From CAYWPG01 sp964460035 (GTDB taxonomy: Bacteria > Pseudomonadota > Gammaproteobacteria > Nitrococcales > AK92): a stretch of 49,059 nucleotides of DNA. The notes below the pieces were generated by a model. It did not search any database. It saw only the letters and a program-made list of their open reading frames with translations, and was not told where the DNA came from. The stretch spans positions 1 to 49,059 of the forward strand of contig CAYWPG010000031.1 of the NCBI GenBank assembly GCA_964460035.1, read 5' to 3'. Positions 11,350 through 20,041 of this stretch are shown here, one piece after another. The translations under genes were made by a program, and so were the position numbers. Numbering within the stretch: position 1 is the stretch's first letter; every line of letters starts with the position of its first letter.

Positions 11350-12053
11350 GCAAATTCACCCAAGCCACTGACAGCGGCAGATCGGTAGGTCGAGGAAGTA
11401 GTCCGGCCACGAGACCGCGGATGCGCTCGGGCCTGACGGTGGCATCGCAGACAATAATTGTTAGCGGCAGAAAACCTATAGCCCTTAAGAGGACTCCGAA
11501 CGGTCACTGACGACTCGGTGGACCAAGTCCGAAAGATCGGCTGACGATCGCTATCGTCTACCCCTCCGGGTGCCATGCCCCACGACGGCGTAACGCAAGC
11601 TCCGGCACATCGGCACGCCAGCGGCCGAGAGGGCCGGAGAATGCTGACGTGGCTCGCAAGTGCATAGCTCATGACCGACGCAAGAACCTCCGCTACACGG
11701 CGCGCAACCTGCGCCGATACACATTCTTCTTTACATACGACGAGAGAACCGGACCGAGTTGCAGGCGAGGAGGGCGAAACCCGGCCCGCGCAAACGAACT
11801 CGCCATGCCGTGCAACTAACATACCGTTTAACGACGGTACGGGCAACCGCAGAAAAAAGACGAATCTGACTAAATAGTCAGATTCATACTCCGAGGACTC
11901 CCAAGCAAGGTCAAAAGCCGTGTAAGTAGCCACTGTAATGATCTGTGCTAATGTTGTTTACATATGCTGCGAGGGGGCCCGGCGCCTTCCGCGAGAGCGA
12001 GGCTGCACGAGGAGCGCCGGAGAAGCGCAACACATCGTCGCGGAGCCTTGCCA
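11350..12053. other. Long divergent intergenic region between odhA and the 12054 gene
   Basis: About 700 bases without a convincing gene. A minus-strand frame covering 11346-11933 and a plus-strand frame at 11945-13051 are open only because of base composition and resemble no family. The region must carry the promoters of both flanking transcripts. The stretch at about 11820-11970 is noticeably more AT-rich than its surroundings and contains the hairpin/T-tract at 11851-11885, so promoters are most likely there. That would give odhA an untranslated leader of roughly 500-600 bases. Confidence 0.5.
11851..11885 (-). terminator. Hairpin plus T-tract in the odhA leader (possible attenuator)
   Basis: GAATCTGACT (11862-11871) and AGTCAGATTC (11876-11885) form a perfect 10-bp inverted repeat with a 4-base loop. 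Read on the minus strand it is followed by GTCTTTTTTC (A6 at 11853-11858 on the plus strand), the order expected for an intrinsic terminator. The stem is AT-balanced and so weaker than the lpd terminator. An operator palindrome is the alternative reading. Confidence 0.5.
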
Positions 12054-13877
12054 ATGAAACCCGTCCGTCCCAACCTTCCGCCGCACACCGACGGCGAGTT
12101 TTCCGACTGGACACTGGAGCAGCTAGCCGACTGGGCGGAGCACCTGCCCCGCGGCAGCGCCGAGATGTATGCCGACGCCCTTGGGCGGGCCATCAAGGCG
12201 ATCAACTGCGCGCCGCTGCGAAAAGCCCGCCGATTCGAGGTAATGGAGTTACTGCGCCCGGCAGTCAACGACGCGGTGGCCATGCTGGTGTCGCGCCACA
12301 AGAACACCCTGCCACTGCTACCGGCGGCCGCCCGCGCGCAAGCCGAGGCGGCACAGAGCCTGCTCCGCGAGCTGGCCAGCGGATTCGACCTCGTTGCCGA
12401 CGAGCTGTTGCGCCCCGGTGCGCGCCCTGCGGGCAGGGACACGCAGACCACGTTGCATCTTGCGCTGCAGCGCAGCCTGCTGTGTCTTGGACGGCGCCTG
12501 CTGGAAGGCTACCGGATCTACGCGCCCGAGCCGCCGGGGCTGTGGCAGCAAATCCACACTGTGTATCGCAACGCGGAACTGCGGGGGTTACAGAGCCTGC
12601 CGATAGAGGCAGCGCCCGATGCGGAGGAAACTGCGCTATCGATCAAGCAAGCCTATTTGCGCATCGCACTGCTTGCGCTCTCGAACCCGTACCATCTCCT
12701 GCAGGGCGAAGCGGAAGAGCTGTATCGCCGTATCGGCCGCTGGGCTCATCTAGTGACCATCCATCCGGTCAGCAGCAGCGACGACCTGCGGGGGCAGTTC
12801 GTAGTGGACCTGGCGGGCGATTTTCCGCCTCGCTACGCCGCCAGCGATCTTCGGTTTCCACCGCCACGCCAAGCACGCAGGCTGGAGCTGGAAGGGATCG
12901 TCGACGCGATCGGCCGACACATCGAGCGCTGCGACGAGAACATCGCCCGCAGCGCCGCGTCCGTTACGCTGCCTCTGCGCCTGCAACGGGATTTCTACCT
13001 GCGCCTGCAGAATGCACTGGGAGCAAGGCAGGAGAGGCGCGATGCGCGTAAGCCCACCATGGCCAAACTCGCGCTGGCGGAGGGACTGGGCGCCTGCCAC
13101 TTTTTCCTCAGCGGCCGGCGGTCATTCGACCCGGAGCGGGGCGAGCAGCTGTGGCGCGAGCGACGGCTGGCAGCCGCCGGCATAGCAGGCGCAGAGCTTG
13201 CCGCGACGCCAGCGGCGAGACCGCGCGGGGCCGAGACGCGCATAGCGCAGTTCGCCGCTTTCGATGCCGAAGCCGATGACGTATGGCGCAAAGCACTGTC
13301 TATCGAGCGCGCCCAGCCGCGGAAACGGCGCCCGCGCGGTACCTTTCGTGCCACCACCTGGCAGCGCAAGAACGAAAGCCGGGGCGGCATGGCCTTGTTC
13401 TGCACTCGCGGCGAGGAGGTACAGGCCCGCGTGGGGGAGTTGCTCGCCTATACGGCGTGCGAAGACGCCCAGCCCGCGGATTGGCGCCTGGGAGCGATTC
13501 GATGGGTGCGCACTCGCGCTCACGGGGGAGTCGAAGTCGGTGTAAAGCATCTCGCCGACAGCGGCTACGCCGTCGGCATTAAGGCTATTGCCGGGGCTGG
13601 ACGCAGCGCAGGGTACTTGCGGGGCATTCTGATGCCGCGCACGAATCCTCTAACGCACCCGGCAACGCTGCTGACGCCCGCCGGGGTTTACAACGTCGGC
13701 AGTGTGCTAGCCCTCAACTTCGGGGATTTGATTCTCTACGCGCGTCTGATCGAGCTATTGGAGACGAGCCCACTGTTGGCGCAGTTCCGGCTTCGTATCG
13801 TCGAGCCACCGCTAAGCGAGCGTTACCAGGACAGCGCACAGGTCGTCGCACACCAGCCTGCCGCGCGCCCGGACTAG
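12054..13877 (+). CDS. Conserved protein of unknown function with PilZ-like C-terminal region
   Basis: 607 residues from the ATG at 12054, which has GGAG eight bases upstream; an in-frame start at 11964 lacks such a site. No signal peptide or membrane segment. The first 300 residues look helical and Arg/Leu/Ala-rich (for example LADWAEHLPRGSAEMYADAL). The last third has a pattern like a PilZ barrel: TTWQRKNESRGGMALFC followed by VRVGELLAY-type spacing, then WRLGAIRWVRTRAHGGVEVGVKHL. PilZ domains often bind cyclic di-GMP, but the usual RxxxR motif is not clearly placed (a KRRPRGTFR stretch upstream is the best candidate). I believe similar long proteins occur in other gammaproteobacteria, without a known role. 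It stands alone, divergent from odhA. Calling it a c-di-GMP receptor would be inference. Confidence 0.7.
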   Translation: MKPVRPNLPPHTDGEFSDWTLEQLADWAEHLPRGSAEMYADALGRAIKAINCAPLRKARRFEVMELLRPAVNDAVAMLVSRHKNTLPLLPAAARAQAEAAQSLLRELASGFDLVADELLRPGARPAGRDTQTTLHLALQRSLLCLGRRLLEGYRIYAPEPPGLWQQIHTVYRNAELRGLQSLPIEAAPDAEETALSIKQAYLRIALLALSNPYHLLQGEAEELYRRIGRWAHLVTIHPVSSSDDLRGQFVVDLAGDFPPRYAASDLRFPPPRQARRLELEGIVDAIGRHIERCDENIARSAASVTLPLRLQRDFYLRLQNALGARQERRDARKPTMAKLALAEGLGACHFFLSGRRSFDPERGEQLWRERRLAAAGIAGAELAATPAARPRGAETRIAQFAAFDAEADDVWRKALSIERAQPRKRRPRGTFRATTWQRKNESRGGMALFCTRGEEVQARVGELLAYTACEDAQPADWRLGAIRWVRTRAHGGVEVGVKHLADSGYAVGIKAIAGAGRSAGYLRGILMPRTNPLTHPATLLTPAGVYNVGSVLALNFGDLILYARLIELLETSPLLAQFRLRIVEPPLSERYQDSAQVVAHQPAARPD

Positions 13878-14109
13878 CCGCTGCTACGCCAAGCCCGGCA
13901 CGGCTGCTGCGGCATCCGACCAGAGGCCAACATTTTTTATCTCTTAGCGTAAGAATTTCTACACACAGGTAACGCTTACGCTTCCTGGTCATCCACCATT
14001 CGGGGCGAGGGCAATTGTTTTTTCGCGGTCAAGAGAAGGCAAGGCGGCAGAGAAACCTGCCAGGCGGGCCACGCCCGCCGGATCCGCCTAGACGTGGTTC
14101 GATGGCCGA

Positions 14110-14880
14110 TTAGCTATTGGGGCTATCGGCGCTCTTTTCGGTAGCGGCTTGGAACCAGCCCGACAACAGCAGCCCAAGTTCGAAGAGAAACCAGATGGGC
14201 ACGGCCAGCAGGATCTGTGAAAGAATGTCGGGCGGGGTCAAAAGCATGCCGATCACGAACGCACCGACAATCACGTAAGGCCGCTTCTCGCGCAGCGCCT
14301 CCTGCGTTGTGATCCCGGTCCGGATCAGCAGAATCGTCGCCACCGGCACTTCGAAGGCTGCGCCGAACGCGAAGAACAGCGTGAGAACGAAGTCCAGATA
14401 CTCCCCTATGTCCGTCATCATGGCCACGCCGCTGGGCGTGATGGCCGCGAAGAAGGCGAACACCAGGGGGAACACCACGAAATAAGCGAAAGCAGTGCCG
14501 AGGTAGAACAGCAATGTGCTGGAGATCAGCAACGGCCAGACCAACTGCCGCTCGTGCCGATAGAGGCCAGGAGCGACGAACGCCCACACCTGATAAAGAA
14601 TGTAGGGGACCGTTACGAATACCGCCGCCAGCAACGCCAACTTCATCGGAATGATGAACGGCGAAGCCACCTGGATAGCGATCATCGAGCTGCCTTCCGG
14701 CAGCACCGCGCGCAACGGACCCGACAGCCAGGTGTACAAGTGGTCCGAAAACGGATACAGCACGAGAAAGGCCGCCAGCACCACGATAACGATGCGCAGC
14801 AGGCGGTTACGCAGCTCGAGCAAATGGGCGATGATCGGACGCTCTTCGTCGTCCGTCATCCGGCGTGGATCGTCGCTCAA
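14110..14880 (-). CDS. tatC: Twin-arginine translocase subunit TatC
   Basis: 256 residues (E. coli 258). Polytopic inner-membrane receptor for twin-arginine signal peptides. The conserved N-terminal EERPIIAHLLELRNRLL, the periplasmic FIIPMKLALLAAVFVTVPYILYQVW region and WAFVAPGLYRHER are all present, with six predicted helices ending near FLFELGLLLSGW. The apparent start is TTG at 14880 with GGGAG about nine bases upstream, overlapping the tatB stop as TTGA; an in-frame ATG lies at 14859. Last gene of the his-tat run. A GGCGGGC/GCCCGCC hairpin at 14063-14079 follows, without a clear T-tract. Confidence 0.96.
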   Translation of the reverse strand: MSDDPRRMTDDEERPIIAHLLELRNRLLRIVIVVLAAFLVLYPFSDHLYTWLSGPLRAVLPEGSSMIAIQVASPFIIPMKLALLAAVFVTVPYILYQVWAFVAPGLYRHERQLVWPLLISSTLLFYLGTAFAYFVVFPLVFAFFAAITPSGVAMMTDIGEYLDFVLTLFFAFGAAFEVPVATILLIRTGITTQEALREKRPYVIVGAFVIGMLLTPPDILSQILLAVPIWFLFELGLLLSGWFQAATEKSADSPNS

Positions 14881-15209
14881 GGGTTCGCTCCCTTATCCTT
14901 ATCCTGCTGGGATGCCGACTCACTACCGGCGGCGGACTCGCCTGCCTCGGGGCGTGCCTCGTTCTCGGTCTTGGGACTATACTGCCGCAAGTTCCGCTCC
15001 AACTCTTCCTCGTAGTCGCGTCCTGCCTTGCGCATCTCTTGGATCTGAAACTCGCGATCCAGTTCGGCGCGCACGGAGTAGTACATCGCACGCGCCCGTC
15101 CCATCCAAAACCCTAGCACCCGCAGCGCCCGCGGCATCCGCTCCGGCCCCAGGACAATCAGGGCGATCACGCCCACAAGCACTACTTCCCAGAAACCGAC
15201 GTCAAACAT
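14877..15209 (-). CDS. tatB: Twin-arginine translocase subunit TatB
   Basis: 110 residues. It opens MFDVGFWEVVLVGVIALIVLGPERMPRALR, the TatB-type single N-terminal helix, Gly-Pro hinge and amphipathic helix. A charged, Glu/Arg/Ser-rich cytoplasmic tail follows. TatB with TatC forms the receptor that binds folded Tat substrates. The Glu in the hinge-near FWEVVL segment and the longer amphipathic region separate it from TatA. It is followed by tatC with a four-base overlap and preceded by tatA 42 bases upstream. Confidence 0.92.
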   Translation of the reverse strand: MFDVGFWEVVLVGVIALIVLGPERMPRALRVLGFWMGRARAMYYSVRAELDREFQIQEMRKAGRDYEEELERNLRQYSPKTENEARPEAGESAAGSESASQQDKDKGANP

Positions 15210-15251
15210 GCCCGCCTCTCATCGTGCTAGGGCGCTGCTGCCAGCGGCGGT

Positions 15252-15491
15252 TCAAGAAGCCTGACGGTCGCCGCTCTTCTGCTGCTCGCTCGCCTGGGTC
15301 TGCTGCGGTGCCGACTGCTCTAGCTTCTGCGTCTCTGCGCTCTCGCCTTCGCGCATGGCGTCGCGGAAGCCTTTGAGCGCGCTGCCCAGATCGCTGCCGA
15401 TAGTACGCAGCTTCTTGGTCCCGAACAGCAGCACGACAATGGCGAAAATAAGCAACAGCGAGCCGACGCTAACTCCACCGATACCCATCAC
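15252..15491 (-). CDS. tatA: Twin-arginine translocase subunit TatA
   Basis: 79 residues. A short N-terminal membrane helix (VGSLLLIFAIVVLLFGTKKL) with the hallmark FGTKKLRTIGSDLGSALKGFRDAM hinge and amphipathic helix, then a Gln/Glu-rich tail. TatA oligomerises to form the translocation pathway for folded proteins. It is the first tat gene, 51 bases after hisE, in the same minus-strand run. The hisE-tatA link is a common arrangement in proteobacteria. Confidence 0.95.
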   Translation of the reverse strand: MMGIGGVSVGSLLLIFAIVVLLFGTKKLRTIGSDLGSALKGFRDAMREGESAETQKLEQSAPQQTQASEQQKSGDRQAS

Positions 15492-15542
15492 AACCTCCTG
15501 ACCCCACGGGCCAAACGAAAATTCGCTTTTTCCAGCGCTATC

Positions 15543-15863
15543 TCAGTCCGCCGGGCGAGCGGCTTTCTCCGCCAGTCCCGACAAACCGAAACGCCGCTGC
15601 AACTCGCCGAGCACCTCGGCGGGCGAAATACCCCGCTCAGCGAGCATTACCAGACAATGAAACCACAAATCCGCTGTTTCATAGACGATCTGCGCCCGAT
15701 CGCCGCCCTTGGCCGCCAGCACGGTTTCAGTCGCTTCCTCACCGATCTTCTTGAGGATGGCGTCCAAGCCCTTGGCATATAGCTTGGCCACGTACGAGTC
15801 GCTCGGATCGGCGCTCTTACGTTGCTCGAGCACCTCGGCCAGCTGGGTAAGGATATCGCTCAT
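15543..15863 (-). CDS. hisE: Phosphoribosyl-ATP pyrophosphatase HisE
   Basis: 106 residues, the normal size for a separate HisE. All-helical MazG-like fold that hydrolyses phosphoribosyl-ATP to phosphoribosyl-AMP, the second step of histidine synthesis. Family features: SYVAKLYAKGLDAILKKIGEE followed by ATETVLAAKGG with metal-binding Glu residues, and ETADLWFHCLVMLAERG. HisE and HisI are separate genes here, unlike the fused HisIE of enterobacteria. It starts three bases after the hisI stop. Confidence 0.95.
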   Translation of the reverse strand: MSDILTQLAEVLEQRKSADPSDSYVAKLYAKGLDAILKKIGEEATETVLAAKGGDRAQIVYETADLWFHCLVMLAERGISPAEVLGELQRRFGLSGLAEKAARPAD

Positions 15864-15866
15864 CGC

Positions 15867-16265
15867 TTACTCCTTGCCGTAGATTTCGGCCGGATCCTTC
15901 AGCACCGGAGCAGTCACCTGCCACTGCCCCCCGTCCAGTCGCCGGAAGAAACAGCTTGCCCTGCCGGTATGACAGGCGATGCCGCCCACTTGTTCGACTT
16001 TGAGCAAAATAACGTCCCGATCGCAGTCCGTTCGCACTTCGCGCACCTTCTGGACATGCCCCGAGCTCTCGCCCTTATGCCAGAGACGGCGGCGCGAGCG
16101 CGACCAGAACACGGCTTCGCCCAAACGTATCGTCTCGCGCAAGGCTTCGGCGTTCATCCAGGCGACCATCAGTACCTCGCCGCTGGCCTGATCCTGCACG
16201 ATGGCGGGCAACAAGCCATCCTCGCCCCAGGCCAGCTCGTCGAGCCAGTCCTCCCGTTGGGTCAC
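15867..16265 (-). CDS. hisI: Phosphoribosyl-AMP cyclohydrolase HisI
   Basis: 132 residues. Zn2+/Mg2+ enzyme opening the adenine ring of phosphoribosyl-AMP, the third step of histidine synthesis. Motifs: VLMVAWMNAEALRETI, FWSRSRRRLWHKGESSGHVQ (substrate site), DCDRDVILLKVEQVGGIACHTG with the metal-binding Asp and Cys residues, and SCFFRRL. The start is GTG at 16265 in a GTGA overlap with hisF, implying coupled translation. Confidence 0.95.
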   Translation of the reverse strand: MTQREDWLDELAWGEDGLLPAIVQDQASGEVLMVAWMNAEALRETIRLGEAVFWSRSRRRLWHKGESSGHVQKVREVRTDCDRDVILLKVEQVGGIACHTGRASCFFRRLDGGQWQVTAPVLKDPAEIYGKE

Positions 16266-17035
16266 AACCGCACCTCGACGCCTTGCGCCGCCATATACTC
16301 CTTGGCTTCCTGAATGGTGAACTCGCCGAAGTGAAAAATGCTGGCCGCCAGCACCGCGTCGGCTTTTCCTTGGACCACGCCATCCACAAGATGTTGCAAA
16401 GTGCCCACGCCCCCGGAGGCGATAATGGGCACGCCCGCGGCGCTGGACATGGCGGCAGTCAGCTCAAGGTCGAAACCTTGCTTGGTGCCGTCACGATCCA
16501 TGCTGGTCAGCAGGATCTCGCCCGCTCCCGCCGCCGCCATGCGCTGCCCCCACTCGATGGCGTCAATACCGGTGGGCCGTCGCCCGCCGTGCGTGAACAC
16601 CTCCCAGCGCGGGGGCTCGCCCGGACGGCTTACGCGCTTGGCATCGATGGCGACGACGATGGTAGAAGAGCCGAAACGCTCGGCCGCCTCCGAGATGAAC
16701 TCCGGCCTGCTGACCGCCGCGGAGTTGATTCCCACTTTGTCGGCGCCGGCATTCAGCATCCGGCTGATGTCCGCCACGGTGCGTATGCCTCCGCCTACCG
16801 TGAGCGGGATGAAGACTTCGCTCGCGACTTGCTCGACCACATGCACCAACGTTTCGCGATCGTCCGAGCTGGCGGTGATGTCCAGAAAGGTCAGCTCGTC
16901 GGCCCCGGCCGCATCGTAGCGCCTGGCGATCTCCACCGGGTCGCCGGCATCGCGGATATCGACGAACTGCACGCCCTTGACGACACGTCCGTTGTCTACG
17001 TCCAAGCAGGGGATGATACGTTTGGCAAGAGACAT
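16262..17035 (-). CDS. hisF: Imidazole glycerol phosphate synthase, cyclase subunit HisF
   Basis: 257 residues (E. coli 258) from the ATG at 17035; the frame is open further upstream but runs into hisA. A (beta/alpha)8 barrel that uses ammonia from HisH to cyclise PRFAR into imidazole glycerol phosphate and AICAR. It starts MSLAKRIIPCLDVDNGRVVKG, with Asp12-equivalent (CLDVD) and Asp131-equivalent (VVAIDAKRV) catalytic residues visible, plus GADKVGINSAAV and the phosphate-binding IIASGGVGTL. It lies 11 bases after hisA and overlaps hisI. Confidence 0.97.
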   Translation of the reverse strand: MSLAKRIIPCLDVDNGRVVKGVQFVDIRDAGDPVEIARRYDAAGADELTFLDITASSDDRETLVHVVEQVASEVFIPLTVGGGIRTVADISRMLNAGADKVGINSAAVSRPEFISEAAERFGSSTIVVAIDAKRVSRPGEPPRWEVFTHGGRRPTGIDAIEWGQRMAAAGAGEILLTSMDRDGTKQGFDLELTAAMSSAAGVPIIASGGVGTLQHLVDGVVQGKADAVLAASIFHFGEFTIQEAKEYMAAQGVEVRL

Positions 17036-17046
17036 CCGGAGCGGCC

Positions 17047-17784
17047 TCACGCGGTCAGTTCGGCTGCCAGCATTTGCGCTTCGCGCAGATCCAGCGTGCC
17101 TTCGTAGATGGCGCGGCCGACGATGGCGCCCGCAATGCCATCCGCAGCCGCCTCGCACAGGGCACGCACGTCGTCCATGCTGCTGACGCCGCCGGAGGCG
17201 ATTACCGGGATACTCACCTGCTGGGCAAGCTTGCGAGTGGCCTCGACGTTCACGCCGCGCATCATTCCGTCTCGACCTATATCGGTAAAGATCAGCGCCT
17301 CGACGCCGGCATCCTCGAAGCGCTTTGCCATCTCCACGGCATCGTGCTGGGACACCTTGGACCAGCCGTCGGTAGCCACTTTCCCGTCCTTGGCGTCCAG
17401 CCCCACGATGATGTGCCCGGGAAACTCCAGGCAGGCGTCGTCCACGAAGTGGGGCGCGCGCACCGCCTGGGTGCCTATGATCACGTAGTCCACGCCGACA
17501 TCCAGGTACGTCTGAATCACATCGAAGGTGCGGATACCGCCGCCGACCTGAATCTCCAGGTCGGGAAATGCCTCGGCGATACGACCGATAATGTCGGCGT
17601 TAACGGGGAAGCCGGCCACGGCACCGTTGAGGTCGACGATGTGCAACCGGCGGCTGCCTGCATCCACCCATCGTTGGGCCATTGCCAGTGGATCGTCGGA
17701 AAACACCGTCTCCGCATTCATGTCGCCCTGGCGCAGGCGTACGCATTTGCCTTCCTTGAGATCGATGGCGGGTATCAGAAGCAT
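17047..17784 (-). CDS. hisA: ProFAR isomerase HisA
   Basis: 245 residues, the same as E. coli HisA, from the ATG at 17784. It converts ProFAR to PRFAR, the fourth step of histidine synthesis. The barrel starts MLLIPAIDLKEGKCVRLRQG with the catalytic Asp8 region; VGGGIRT, VDYVIIGTQAV and FTDIGRDGMMRG with the second catalytic Asp are present, as is IPVIASGGVSS for phosphate binding. It sits between hisH (20 bases upstream) and hisF (11 bases downstream). Confidence 0.97.
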   Translation of the reverse strand: MLLIPAIDLKEGKCVRLRQGDMNAETVFSDDPLAMAQRWVDAGSRRLHIVDLNGAVAGFPVNADIIGRIAEAFPDLEIQVGGGIRTFDVIQTYLDVGVDYVIIGTQAVRAPHFVDDACLEFPGHIIVGLDAKDGKVATDGWSKVSQHDAVEMAKRFEDAGVEALIFTDIGRDGMMRGVNVEATRKLAQQVSIPVIASGGVSSMDDVRALCEAAADGIAGAIVGRAIYEGTLDLREAQMLAAELTA

Positions 17785-17804
17785 TGGTTCCTCGCGTGGT
17801 GCTG

Positions 17805-18428
17805 TCAGATAGAGCCATCCCAACGGACAAAATTCGCAAGCAGCTCCAGGCCCGCGCGTTGGCTCTTCTCTGGGTGGAATTGGGTTGCGAACAGGTTGTC
17901 CCGCGCAATCGCGGCGGCGAACGGGACACCGTACTCCGTCAGGCCAGCCGTCAGCTCATCCAACGGCGGCACATAATAACTATGGACGAAATAAAACCGA
18001 GTGCCGTCCGTAATGCCTCGCCAAAGCGGGTGAGGCCGGGCCTGACGCACCGTGTTCCACCCCATGTGGGGCACTTTCAGACCGCCGGTGGCGGGGAACC
18101 GGTGCGCACTGGCCGGAATCACCCCCAGGCCGTCAACGCCGGCATTCTCGTCGCTGTGGTCGAGCAGCGCCTGCAAGCCCAGGCAAATCCCGAGAAAAGG
18201 CTTGCTGGCAGCGGCCTCGCGCACCGCCTCGACAAGCTCCAGCCGATGCAGTTCCGCCATGCAGTCGCGAATGGCGCCCACCCCCGGAAACACCACACGA
18301 TCGGCGCGCAGAATCCGCTCGGGGTCCGCGGTGACTTCCACCCGCGCACCGTTGCCGACATGCTCCAGCGCCTTGGAAACGGAGCGCATGTTGCCCATGC
18401 CGTAATCGATGACTGCAATCAGCGCCAT
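17805..18428 (-). CDS. hisH: Imidazole glycerol phosphate synthase, glutaminase subunit HisH
   Basis: 207 residues. Class I glutamine amidotransferase that supplies ammonia to HisF. It shows IAVIDYGMGNMRSV at the N-terminus, the nucleophile elbow FLGICLGLQALLD with the catalytic Cys, and FATQFHPEKSQ with the catalytic His and Glu. It forms a heterodimer with HisF, encoded two genes downstream. The ATG at 18428 starts MALIAVIDYG. Confidence 0.97.
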   Translation of the reverse strand: MALIAVIDYGMGNMRSVSKALEHVGNGARVEVTADPERILRADRVVFPGVGAIRDCMAELHRLELVEAVREAAASKPFLGICLGLQALLDHSDENAGVDGLGVIPASAHRFPATGGLKVPHMGWNTVRQARPHPLWRGITDGTRFYFVHSYYVPPLDELTAGLTEYGVPFAAAIARDNLFATQFHPEKSQRAGLELLANFVRWDGSI

Positions 18429-18454
18429 GGTTTCCTCGCAAATCGCCGCGCCGG

Positions 18455-19048
18455 TTACAGCAGGCCCTTGGTAGACGGCACCACGCCCTGCATGCGCTCG
18501 TCGCGCTCACAGGCCATGCGCAGCGCGCGGCCAAAAGCCTTGAAAACGGACTCGATCATATGGTGCGCGTTGCGTCCGCGCAGATTGTCGATGTGCAGGG
18601 TCATCTGGGCATGATTGACCAAGCCCTGGAAGAATTCGCGGAACAGATCGACGTCGAAATCACCGATGCGCGCGCGCGGGAAGTCGACATGAAACTCCAG
18701 CCCCGGGCGGCCGGAAAAATCCATGACCACTCGCGACAGCGCCTCGTCCATGGGCACGTACGCGTAGCCGTAGCGACGGATGCCCTTCTTATCGCCAAGC
18801 GCAGCGGCCAGCGCCTGTCCCATGGTGATACCGACGTCCTCGACAGTGTGATGGTCGTCGATGTGCTGATCCCCCACAGCCTTGATCTCCAGATCCACAA
18901 GACCGTGGCGGGCCACTTGATCCAGCATGTGCTCGAGAAACGGAACGCCGATATCCAGCACCGCTTTGCCGGTGCCGTCCAAATTCAGAGAAACACTGAT
19001 CTGCGTTTCCAAAGTGTTGCGTTCGATCGTCGCGCTGCGCTGGCTCAT
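18455..19048 (-). CDS. hisB: Imidazoleglycerol-phosphate dehydratase HisB (monofunctional)
   Basis: 197 residues from the ATG at 19048, so only the dehydratase domain is present; the histidinol-phosphatase domain of the enterobacterial HisB is absent. Mn2+-dependent dehydration of imidazole glycerol phosphate. Metal-binding segments are FLEHMLDQVARHG, DDHHTVEDVGITMGQAL and DLFREFFQGLVNHAQM plus the internal repeat HHMIESVFKAFGRAL. First gene of the hisBHAFIE-tatABC run; hisG, hisD and hisC are elsewhere. The promoter should lie in 19049-19329, which otherwise holds nothing recognisable. Confidence 0.96.
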   Translation of the reverse strand: MSQRSATIERNTLETQISVSLNLDGTGKAVLDIGVPFLEHMLDQVARHGLVDLEIKAVGDQHIDDHHTVEDVGITMGQALAAALGDKKGIRRYGYAYVPMDEALSRVVMDFSGRPGLEFHVDFPRARIGDFDVDLFREFFQGLVNHAQMTLHIDNLRGRNAHHMIESVFKAFGRALRMACERDERMQGVVPSTKGLL

Positions 19049-19329
19049 AGGGCATTCCTTATCGGATCGGGACTGTGGCGGAGAATGCGGACTGGATCGG
19101 TGCGCGGTGGGACAACCGTGCACATAGCGCTCCTTACAACCGTGTTCCAAGCGGAACGACAGCCATTGCGGAGCCCTCGACACCGGGCTGGCGCCGTCCC
19201 GTCTTCACATTCCCACTCCACGGGCTCATCTCTAACGGCGCCAAGAATAACATAACGCTTCGTCTACTATCGCTACCGATCGGAGAATGCTGCCAACCGT
19301 TCCTGACTCCCATTGGCCGCGACGCTGTA

Positions 19330-19794
19330 TCAACGGCCTGCCTCGCCCCCGTTCGCGGGCACTTCCAGCCAGAACGTGACCGGCCCATCGTTGGTAAGCG
19401 TTACCTGCATATCGGCGCCGAACTGCCCGGTCGCCACCACCGGATGCCGATCCCGCGCCAGCACCACCAGCCGCTCGAACAGGGCTTGCGCCTGTGCGGG
19501 CGGTGCAGCCGGCGTAAACGAGGGACGCATCCCGCTGCGGGTATCCGCCGCCAAGGTGAACTGGGGCACCAGCAACAGTCCTCCGCCGATATCCCGCACC
19601 GAGAGATTCATGCGTCCTGCGGAATCCGCGAACACCCGATAGCCCAGCACGCGCTCCAGCAGGCGGGCTGCCTGCAGCTCGCTATCGCCGCGCTGTACGC
19701 CGATAAAAACCAGCAGTCCCTTATCGATACGCCCGACCAGCGCCCCATCCACCTCGACCTGAGCCTGTCTGACTCGCTGCAACAGGGCGATCAT
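19330..19794 (-). CDS. dtd: D-aminoacyl-tRNA deacylase Dtd
   Basis: 154 residues. It hydrolyses D-aminoacyl-tRNAs and achiral mischarged tRNAs, protecting translation. It starts MIALLQRVRQAQVEVDG. Diagnostic motifs are LVPQFTLAADTRSG (usually SQFTL; here Pro replaces Ser) and TNDGPVTFWLE, the Gly-Pro cross-subunit motif. The ATG at 19794 has GAGGGG upstream at suitable spacing; an in-frame GTG two codons earlier is less likely. It stands alone between the his operon and a noncoding region. A 16-base palindrome lies 38 bases upstream. Confidence 0.95.
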   Translation of the reverse strand: MIALLQRVRQAQVEVDGALVGRIDKGLLVFIGVQRGDSELQAARLLERVLGYRVFADSAGRMNLSVRDIGGGLLLVPQFTLAADTRSGMRPSFTPAAPPAQAQALFERLVVLARDRHPVVATGQFGADMQVTLTNDGPVTFWLEVPANGGEAGR

Positions 19795-19831
19795 CGCCAC
19801 CCCCTCGTCAGGCAGGGCAAGGACCTGCGAC

Positions 19832-19847
19832 GTAAGAATATTCTTAC
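19832..19847. promoter_or_regulatory. Perfect 16-base palindrome upstream of dtd
   Basis: GTAAGAATATTCTTAC is self-complementary over all 16 bases and lies 38 bases before the dtd start, a usual place for an operator. A related string, GTAAGAATTTCTAC, occurs at 13949-13962 downstream of tatC. The binding protein is unknown. Confidence 0.4.
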
Positions 19848-20041
19848 AAGCATTGTCTTAACTGGCTTACAGCCAAACGCCGGCGATGGTGGCAAAATGT
19901 TACACATTGCTTGGATGCATCAAGTACCAAGGATTGGCAGGGATCTAATAATAACAACAGGGACTCGCCGGACTTTAAATAAAGCCAGGACGGCTTACTA
20001 CAGCAAGGAAGGGTGATCCAGCGTACGTCATGCAAGCTAGT

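Noticed and set aside
14110..19048. his-tat gene order as a novelty
   Set aside because: Linkage of hisIE with tatABC is common in proteobacteria and needs no special explanation.
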